Source of the DNA: Prevotella sp. E2-28
GTDB lineage: Bacteria; Bacteroidota; Bacteroidia; Bacteroidales; Bacteroidaceae
Length of the DNA: 64,000 nucleotides
Direction of reading: 5' to 3'
Assembly: GCF_022024055.1 (NCBI RefSeq)
Contig: NZ_CP091788.1
Span: 496,001 to 560,000, forward strand
Below the pieces are notes generated by a model, which worked only from the letters and a program-made list of their open reading frames with translations, made no database searches and was not told the origin of the DNA. Position numbers and translations under genes: made by a program. Position 1 is the first letter of the stretch. Every line of letters begins with the position of its first letter. Positions 9,501-16,400 of this stretch are shown here, piece after piece.

Positions 9501-12500
9501 AACCAAGCCTTCACAGCATCAGATGAGTTGGGAACGAACTTCTCGTTAACAACGGATACTCCACCCTCGCCATTGAAGAGGTTTGTCTCTGAAGCACCGT
9601 CGTAGCGGTTCTGAACCAATGTGTCAACGGTCGTTGTTCCAACTGTAGCATAGAGCTTAGCAAACTTGGTGTTAACACCAGCAGCGATAGAATCGGCTTC
9701 TCTTGCCTCGCCATCACTATAGCGGTAGGCAGCCTGTGCAGTCACCTTGTACTTACCTGCGGGCAGGTTAGCGATGGTCTGATTGAAGTCGAAGATCTTT
9801 CCACTGCTTACCTTAACGATACCAGAGCCATCAATACCCTTAGTCTCAGTCTCGTCCCAGCCCTTCGTTTCGGTGTTGGTCAGGTCAGCGTTGACAATAA
9901 GGTCGGTGTAGTCGTTAGAAGGAGCTACGTATTCAGCAATCGTCCAAAGGCCGTTCTTGTCCTGAGACTTGTTGGCATAGACGGTAGAACCTTCATCGGT
10001 ACTATCGAGGCCGAAGAGACCCTTGGCACCCTTGATGGTGTAGCCACCCTCAACAGGAACGATAGTCACCACGTAAGCGCTGGCAATCTCCTTTGTAGTA
10101 GAGAGTGTCCAGTCGTTGTCGGTCTTGAAGATGTAGTCGCCAGCCTCGTTAGAAAGCACATAGCCACCCTCCACGGCAGTGAAGAATACCTTAGCATCCT
10201 TAGCTACAGATACCTTACCCTCTGTGATGCAGAGGTTACCAGTAGCGGTAGCGTTGGCAATAGCGTAAGCCTTGTCGGCAGCGGGCTTGTTCATAACGGG
10301 AGCAAATGTAGCAACAAATGCGTTCAGGGTCTCCGTGGCGCTCTTCACGGCTTCGGCAGACTCGGCAGCAGTGTAGGCAGCCTGGGCTGTTGCAATAGCA
10401 TCGTTCAGCGGTTTGATTTCGCTCTCGGCATAGGTGAAGAATTCCGTGCCAACGGTGTATGTAGCGGCCTTGGCCTGAGCAGCCTCGATGGCAGCTTGGA
10501 GATCGATCAATGCTATTTCGATCGAATTGATAGCTTCCAGCGTCAGGTGGCTGACGAAGAGGGCAGGCGTGTTGCCAACTCCAAAGTTGTTAGAGCCGGT
10601 TCCGTAGCCCAAGCTGATGGTGATGGGGCTGGCCTCGGTGAGTGTGAAGGCGATGGTGTGGGTGGTCCATGCACTCTTGCCGTCCATCCATTCCGTGCTC
10701 TCGTCAGCGTAGGTTGTTTCGCCCACGGTGACGTTGAAGCGGTTCTCGTAGTTGGCCTTTGTGGTGGTGGCATTGGTGTTCTCCACGTCGAAGGTCAGTT
10801 TGTAAGCGCCAGCGGGCAGCTCAGCAGTAGTCTGCGTGAAAGCAGCATAGTTGGTCTGCCAGCGGCACTCCAAACCAGCAGCGAACTCCGTAGCGAGGTG
10901 GGTCTCGTCAACGGTGGCTGCAGGGTGTTCACCGCGTACCTGATAGGTACCGATGAGGCCCATGCCGAGATCAAAGAAGGAACCTGAAGTGACCTTATCC
11001 CAGCCGAGGGGATCAGCTTTGGGGTTGAATCCGGCATTCACGATAGCGGTTGCAGGATCGAAAGGCTTCTCATATTCTTTTGCACTTCCGTTTGTGCTTT
11101 GAATATAGATATAGTCGAGGGCTCCCGTAGCACCTACACCGCCTTTGAACGTGATGTCTGTAGATGTTTCTAATGTAAACTCCTCGCTGGTTATCTCACG
11201 CCAGTAACCAGCCTGTTCCATATTCAGTACTGATGTCTCACCATTCATGAATGAATAAGTGCCACCATAACCAGCTGCGGTCAGTGTGTAAGTTCCTGGT
11301 GCCAGTGTGATAAAAGGTACATATTCGCTTGCAAAAGCGCCTGCGGCAAATGAATTTCGAGATGCCTGTAAACCATCAGTGATAGGAGTGAGAGCTTTGA
11401 GATTTTCTGCCTCTGCAAAGAAGATAACATTGTCCTTCTCTAAGATAGCATAGTCGTTAATCCCAACTTCCTTGTTGTTGCTGTCAAGTATAAATGAATA
11501 GTTGTACTCACTGCTTGTTGCACCTTTTTGATAGATCTTACCATCGGTAAAGTAATAGTGATGATAGGGTACTTTGATATTGTCGAGTTCGAATCCCGTT
11601 GCTACAGGATAAGTTTCAAGCAGAAGGTCTCCACTCTTAGCAGTAAATGTGTAACTGAATTTTTCTGCCTCACGGTAAACCAGTGTGATGACATTGCTCT
11701 CTGCTGCTTCTACCGTAGTAATAGAATTATTTCCAGATACATAAATCCATTTTTTCTGATTGTCACCTTCTCCTGTTTTGAAGTCAGCAATCTGATCGTT
11801 GGAGGCAGCCACTTCAATGCCGACAATAGAGTTGATAATAACGTCTTCCTTAAGTACTGTGCTGTTTCCATCAACATATTTCAGTGTATATGTCGTAGGA
11901 GTCGATGCAGGGGCATCAGTGCTTTCAACGTCTCGTACTACAACATTGTCAATAGCCATATATGCATAGTAGCGCTTAGTGTTGAATACCATATTACCCA
12001 AACCGCCGGCTTCGCTGAGCGTTGGGATGATGGCCTGATCTTTCAACTTGTCACCAGTAGCTTTGTTGGTTAGCGTAAGATAAGTGATACCTGCTGATTT
12101 CGCTATCTTGAAGGTATACCATGTGTCCTTCGCTAATTCCACCTGATGGTCAGCGCTTCCTTGTATGTTCCATTTCGTGCCAGTTGAGGGGGCTACAAGT
12201 GCAAAGAAGGCCTTTGAGGCATCATTTGCTGAGTCATAGACATAAAAAGACGATGCTTGGTTGTTGCCATTGGTAATCTGAAGGTCAAACTCCATTGTGA
12301 AGTCCTTGTCGTTTGCCACTTTGCCAGCCACAGAAGTGCTGGTAATAGTTGTGCCATTATTACCATTGCCTACTGCATTTACGGTAAGGTAGTTATTCGC
12401 TGGATCTCCAGTGGCCTTCATGTCTACAGTATAGCGGCCAGTATTACCAGAAGTCCAGTCGGCAGTGACACCATCCCCCTCGTAGTCTTGAGTGAAATAG

Positions 12501-12574
12501 TTGTCTGCCCAAGCATTGCCTCCAATCATAGTCATAAGGGCTACGACAAGAGTTCTTAGTAAATGTTTTTTCAT
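6587..12574 (-). CDS. giant secreted multidomain protein with type IX sorting domain (1,995 aa)
   Basis: The frame is open from 12709, but that start lies inside the structured leader. The ATG at 12574 begins a clean signal peptide (MKKHLLRTLVVALMTMIGGNAWA), so I place the start there. Residues about 25-230 resemble a concanavalin/LamG-like jelly roll. MucBP-like and several CBM-like beta modules follow, each with a G(K/T)Y.L.A pattern. Next are Ala-rich FIVAR-like helices near base 10400, a beta-trefoil-like module near 10250-9930, an EPEPEPEP linker near 9340, and a roughly 220-residue module (about 8690-8070) shared with the gene at 13488. The C-terminus is a sorting domain with FNMNGQKVNKAHKGLYIING. 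No enzymatic motif was recognised; a surface-displayed glycan-binding or adhesin role is inferred. Confidence 0.85.
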   Translation of the reverse strand: MKKHLLRTLVVALMTMIGGNAWADNYFTQDYEGDGVTADWTSGNTGRYTVDMKATGDPANNYLTVNAVGNGNNGTTITSTSVAGKVANDKDFTMEFDLQITNGNNQASSFYVYDSANDASKAFFALVAPSTGTKWNIQGSADHQVELAKDTWYTFKIAKSAGITYLTLTNKATGDKLKDQAIIPTLSEAGGLGNMVFNTKRYYAYMAIDNVVVRDVESTDAPASTPTTYTLKYVDGNSTVLKEDVIINSIVGIEVAASNDQIADFKTGEGDNQKKWIYVSGNNSITTVEAAESNVITLVYREAEKFSYTFTAKSGDLLLETYPVATGFELDNIKVPYHHYYFTDGKIYQKGATSSEYNYSFILDSNNKEVGINDYAILEKDNVIFFAEAENLKALTPITDGLQASRNSFAAGAFASEYVPFITLAPGTYTLTAAGYGGTYSFMNGETSVLNMEQAGYWREITSEEFTLETSTDITFKGGVGATGALDYIYIQSTNGSAKEYEKPFDPATAIVNAGFNPKADPLGWDKVTSGSFFDLGMGLIGTYQVRGEHPAATVDETHLATEFAAGLECRWQTNYAAFTQTTAELPAGAYKLTFDVENTNATTTKANYENRFNVTVGETTYADESTEWMDGKSAWTTHTIAFTLTEASPITISLGYGTGSNNFGVGNTPALFVSHLTLEAINSIEIALIDLQAAIEAAQAKAATYTVGTEFFTYAESEIKPLNDAIATAQAAYTAAESAEAVKSATETLNAFVATFAPVMNKPAADKAYAIANATATGNLCITEGKVSVAKDAKVFFTAVEGGYVLSNEAGDYIFKTDNDWTLSTTKEIASAYVVTIVPVEGGYTIKGAKGLFGLDSTDEGSTVYANKSQDKNGLWTIAEYVAPSNDYTDLIVNADLTNTETKGWDETETKGIDGSGIVKVSSGKIFDFNQTIANLPAGKYKVTAQAAYRYSDGEAREADSIAAGVNTKFAKLYATVGTTTVDTLVQNRYDGASETNLFNGEGGVSVVNEKFVPNSSDAVKAWFAAGKYVNEVVFNLPADGAVTIGIVKTQSPEESDYTVIGPWTLTRLGDAEVEPEPEPEPQPGDDMTKYIVNPSFETGNLTGWTVGNSSDTGVKPNSNATYTTEGVDGDYLFNTWWQGIPITQTVKGLPNGKYELKALMTNDAITAGNKACLYLLANGAHSEAFSSANAGVFAEGSMQFYVTDGTATIGAVGGNADGTFNEGGYYWYKADNFRLTYVEALPKIEDIEIPEGKMSIAAANAMTAAKEAGDVVALIQAVNNAKSSIAAYAHVKELLDFVAEEAAKTNVYTAAAKEKFDSICTATLNGYNEGTISDADAAAFNYGSRLDGILPNLLLSAYTSIVDGTPYINTWSTEGNNDGSDFKTPFYEYWVGDNDALAANTITAKVEGLKAGEYDVTAWVRVRIKNGVEAPATGITMQANDGEAVNVAAGDQVGTPQMYLKEFTATGTVAEDGVLKIKFNVAADNNISWLSFKNVKFEKKPFKPEAIEGALYSWESPEGLPGEYGGKISYENGEGNRLNYLNSGYYTICLNGKKANLTDTVASANAGYMLVALDEALSEGDTINITAYVNKNESGKKASAYILFDNGANVESGVYSDESNIALVNGVPTEKSIIVTEAMAGAKSFKMTRGQTGTNLFITKFVIMKKKKVEPVELAQTLNVERYPGMGYGVTEAAVDFTEAKQFLGVEAITTDMLRIVNPNDSLISDYAPYDGWFNGEGAAETWGANTKINVKFFQAIPEGKFEICDMNGADSIGATYTVKWALVANDKKVTYTINVTFVEKPVITLTFADLTKKDEQTVALTSTLGSNYEGLTADVDIAAILAKLEVSSLNDVTIYAVQSDGSLDDNYKLGTTDGWRNAAGDWQTWGDDAYFFVKADFTKESAQIYEAGGMENKNTTADWENPASYTATYAFVKTGSTDAVVLKVTLTYTVPTGINAIATDAQKSVIFNMNGQKVNKAHKGLYIINGHKVVIK

Positions 12575-12600
12575 TTTGCTTGTTGTTAGTAATAATTCAT

Positions 12601-12709
12601 GCGCCTGCTGGTCCGTCAGCGCTGATAGTTTTAGTTTTGTAGGTTTGCTGTGCCCTTCTGCGGACCTATTTTTACCCTCCATTCTTAGTGGTAGAGCCAG
12701 AGATGGCAC
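12601..12709 (-). ncRNA. conserved structured 5' leader (candidate cis-regulatory RNA), copy B
   Basis: This leader, read on the minus strand, matches 25721-25830 in length and architecture. GTGCC/GGCAC (12705-12709 with 12650-12654) pairs an outer helix. Inside it is a hairpin with loop ACCACTAAGAATGG (minus strand of 12679-12691). GGTCCG (12661-12666) can pair with CGGACC (12610-12615), which itself sits in the loop of a GCGC/GCGC hairpin (12619-12622 with 12601-12604), giving a pseudoknot. In the other copy the corresponding pairs are GTGTC/GACAC and GGTTCG/CGAACC, so paired bases change together. I do not recognise a known riboswitch class. Confidence 0.65.
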
Positions 12710-12799
12710 GTAGGATTTAGTACTTCTTTACGAAAGAATTAGTTTCGCTGTTTTAGTTAATAATTGAAATAGTAGTATGTTTCGTTGTATATTCGGTTG

Positions 12800-12830
12800 C
12801 AAAAATAGGAATAAAATTTGAATTGACCAA
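12800..12830 (-). promoter_or_regulatory. promoter of the 6587-12574 unit
   Basis: On the minus strand TTG (12828-12830), a 20-bp spacer and TATTTTTG (12800-12807) fit the Bacteroidetes -33/-7 promoter. The transcript would start near 12793 and carry a leader of about 220 nt that includes the conserved structured element. Confidence 0.75.
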
Positions 12831-12844
12831 GTTTTTGGAAAGAA

Positions 12845-13400
12845 ATTGTGATTTGCGACAATTATGGTCACAGTGTCTAGGTTATTACAAAAACCATAAA
12901 AACCCCGTTAAAGAGATTGTACTCTTGTCAGAGTACTAATGGTATCAGCGTAAATCTTCCTTGCAAGCAAGCTTGCAGATAAGCTTCCCACTAATCCCAT
13001 TACCCTTTCAGGGATTCAATCTCTTTAACGGCAAAAACCTCGATTGTTATCACAATCTAAAAAACACAGATTCCTTTATGGATCCATCACATACATTGTG
13101 AGCAAACACACCGGCTTTTCAAGCCTAAAAACAAAGATTCCATCGAGGTAAACCATAGATATCATCGTGGCTTAAGCAACGATGTTGTCGATTGTATTTT
13201 AGTGTGCAATGGTAATATTTGTTTTTTAGCGAAGCGATGTTTTTGCTTTTTGGTGTTTGTAATAACGATAGTTATGTGATAAGGGTTATGGCTTAGGCAT
13301 AAGAGCTTGCTCTTAAAGACAAAGGCATAGCCCTTAGCACAAAAGCTCAGAAAGAGCTACAAACATCAAAAAGAGTTTTTCCTGTTTTTTTCTCTCTCTC
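12845..13400 (+). ncRNA. candidate large structured RNA, three stem-closed domains
   Basis: No gene fits here, but inverted repeats are dense and nested. Domain 1 is closed by a perfect 15-bp helix (CCGTTAAAGAGATTG at 12905 with 13017-13031). It holds three sub-hairpins: TACTCT/AGAGTA (12920-12935), GCAAGC/GCTTGC (12963-12976) inside ATCT/AGAT, and AATCCC/GGGATT (12993-13016). Domain 2 is closed by ACCTCGAT/ATCGAGGT (13038-13045 with 13142-13149) and holds TCACA/TGTGA and GGCTT/AAGCC. A hairpin at 13164-13183 follows. Domain 3 is closed by a 16-bp helix (13246-13261 with 13358-13373) and holds AAGGGTTATG/CATAGCCCTT, AAGAGC/GCTCTT and AGCTC/GAGCT. The two non-Watson-Crick pairs in domain 3 are G-U only if the plus strand is transcribed. 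No plus-strand promoter is convincing. Confidence 0.5.
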
Positions 13401-13418
13401 TCTTATATAAAAAAGAAA

Positions 13419-13450
13419 GAGCCCCCACCGCATTTCTGCAGTGAGGGTTC
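13419..13450 (-). terminator. terminator of the 25698-13488 operon
   Basis: GAGCCCCCACCGCA pairs with TGCAGTGAGGGTTC. On the minus strand it is followed by CTTTCTTTTTTATAT, a proper U-rich tail. It lies 38 bp past the stop codon at 13488 and belongs to the same hairpin family as 6449-6481 and 26097-26126. Confidence 0.75.
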
Positions 13451-13487
13451 TTTATATTCCTTTCCCTTTTGGGAGAGGGTAGGCTCT

Positions 13488-16400
13488 TTACTTCACCATC
13501 ACGCGCTTGCCATTGATGATGTAGAGGCCACGCTGAGCCTTGTTCACCTTCTGGCCATTGAGGTTGAAGATGACGTTCTTCTGAGCATCGTTAGCGATGG
13601 TGTTGATACCAGTAGCAATCACGGTGTTGTGCTTGTAAACGCCCTCTACCTTGACGGTCTGAACATTCCAAAGAGTCAACAGGGTGATCTGTGGCAGGAT
13701 GTCGTTAGCGATAGCACACTGGTTGTCTTCAGCGAATACATACTTGTATTCTGTTGCACCAACAGGAACGTCAACATTGGCAGTTCCGCTCTGAGCCCAG
13801 AATGCAATCTTGATGCCTGCAGGAACAGGCTCTGCGAACTTCACGAGCACATAGTCGCAATCCTTCACGTTGACATCGTACATCTTGAAGATGACGCAAA
13901 CTTGGTCATCAGTTGTGTACGTGTTATAGCCCTCGCCTTCTACGAGTGTAGCGCGAGTTGCACCGTCCTGGATGTCCATACCCTGATTCTGAGCAATCTC
14001 AATGAGGTCAGCATCGAGGTTAGCCTTGTTGAATACAGAGATGGCCTGTGCCAGTGCTTCCTTAGCGGCAGTGAGAGACTCAACAGTAGCGTCGGCAGCG
14101 TTCAGAGCTGTCTCAGCAGGTGTGATGGCAGCAGCCAGTGCGTCAGCACCGTTCTTGCCTTCTGTCTCGATAGCCTTGGCGGCAGCGAGGGTAGCCTCCA
14201 GGGCAGCCTTAGCAGTAGCGATAGGCGTAAGCTTGAAGGTGAAGGTTGCAGTAACAGCGCTTGCAGGCATAACGAATGTAATGGTGTCGGCTGTAGCATT
14301 CTTGTTGAGCTCAACTTCCTGGCTTTCACCATAGGTTACGTTAACTTTGTCAACCATATAGCCCTCGGCAGGAGTAGCAATCAGGGTGACGGTCTCGCCT
14401 TCAGCAGCAGTGGTAGGCTTAGCAACAGCAGTACCATTCTGCGTCTCAGCAATCGTGATAGCAAATCTGTCTTTCTTCTCAGCGATAGACCAAAGAACAG
14501 CATCACCGTCGCCAGTACCCTTGTTGGCCCAGCATCCCATGTTGTCCTTCTTAGGATAGTCTACACCAACAAGACCCTTAGACTCAGCGAGGGTGTAGTA
14601 TGCCTCACTACCAACGAATGTTGCAGAGATCGTAAGAGCTTCCTTCTTATCGGCGGCAGATGTCATTGACCAGTTGTCAGTACCGGCAAGACCAACATAG
14701 TTGGTTCCATCGGTTACATAGTACTTGCCACCCTCAGCAGCCTCAAACTTCAGGTTGTAAGGCTCTTCTGCAATAGAGATTCCTTCAGCAGAAAGGGTCA
14801 TGTAACGCTGAGCTTGCTTGTTGAAGAATGTGTATTCCTTCTCAGCGTCAGGAAGTGTAGCAACAGGAGCGAATGCTGCGACAAACTGATTGAGAGTCGT
14901 GGTAGCAGTCACAACAGCATCTTTAGACTCTGCAGCAGTGTAAGCTTCCTGAGCAGTAGCAATAGCACGTGTCAGAGGCTCGATCTCGCTTGCAGCATAC
15001 ATGAACAGACCTTCACCGATAGTGTAGGTTGCAGCCTGAGCCTGAGCAGCAGCAATAGCCTTATCAAGTTCCTTAAGAGCAACTTCGATACCGGGAACCT
15101 TAACCAAGGTTACGTTATCAATGAAGAAGTCAGAACGACGCTGACCACCGGCATTGAGGGTAATCACTACCTGTGAACCAGCTGCAACAGCCTTATCAAG
15201 AGAGAACGGAACTTCCAGTGTGCTCCACTCGGCGTCGTTGAAGTAAGTAGCATCTGCGCTAGCACCAGAAACACCTGCTGCAGCAGGAGACTGAGCAGAA
15301 CCCAGTACATCCTCACCATTCACCATAGCCAGCTTAACGAATGTGTTATCGCTGGTAGTGTTGTCATAGCTGTAGTGCTGCTTATAGGCAACAGAAAGCA
15401 GATAGTCACCAGAAGGAATCTCGGTCAGAGCGTCAGAGGTAATAGTGATGGTGTTACCATTACCATTCCATCCATGACGGAAGAACAGAGCGTAGTTACC
15501 GTCCTTAGGAGCTGAAGTACCGAACTGAGAAGTTGTGCTTGTAGACTCGGCAGCACGGATTTCAGTGTTGTTGAACTGTGTGTCTACGCCAGCGAATGTC
15601 CAGCCAGTCAGAGTGAGAGGACCGTTTGATGCGGCTTTCTCACCATCAGCCTCGAAGCTTGCATTAGCAATAACAGGAGCACCGAGCTCGTAAGTAATCA
15701 CAAGGGTAGGAGCATCCTCAGAAGCCTTACCTGCAATGTCACCACCACCAGGGTTGTTAGTGAACTTGAAGATGGCATATCTCTGACCTCCGGCAACGAG
15801 AGCATTCAGCTGCTCAGTAGCGTCAATAGTGAATACCTCACTAGAACCCTTCGGGAAAGAAACAGACTGGATATTTGTAGCATCCAGATTAACCTTTGCT
15901 GTGCCTGCAGCCAGTGCAGTGTAGTCAAGAGTCTCGCCTGCATTTACCAACATAACGTCGGTGTTGCGTGCGTTGCGGCTTTCACCAATACCCTTGAAGG
16001 TCAGTTTGGCCTCAGTGATTGTTGCATTTGCGGGAACTCCTGCGAATGAGAACTCTGCGTATGCAGCACCCTGCCAGGTAGCATTGAACATGTTGTTGTT
16101 TACATGCTCAGTTTCTGCGTCCACCTTGCTAATATATACTTCAGCGTCGCCTCCACAATAAGATGATGCGGTATGCTCAAGTGTAGCAGAGATGACAGGT
16201 CCTACTTGACCAGCCTTGAATGTGATTGCTACATTTACATCAGCAGCAGGCATAGTGAATGTAGCGGTGTTAGCCTCTGCATTTACAGTGAGCTCTACTT
16301 CCTGATTTTCGCCATAAGTTACGTGAGCCTCGTCAACGATATAACCTTCAGCAGGAGTAGCGGTCAGGGTAACGGTCTCGCCTTCAGCAGCTCCGTTAAG

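Noticed and set aside
12575..12709. N-terminal extension of the 6587 gene up to the ATG at 12709
   Set aside because: It would put coding sequence over the conserved structured leader and in front of a perfect signal peptide. The extension peptide is hydrophilic and unlike any export signal.
12845..13400. tmRNA, RNase P RNA, 6S RNA, group II intron or OMEGA-type RNA
   Set aside because: I found no tRNA-like end with a T loop, no conserved RNase P core sequence, no domain V sequence, and no intron- or TnpB-type ORF nearby.
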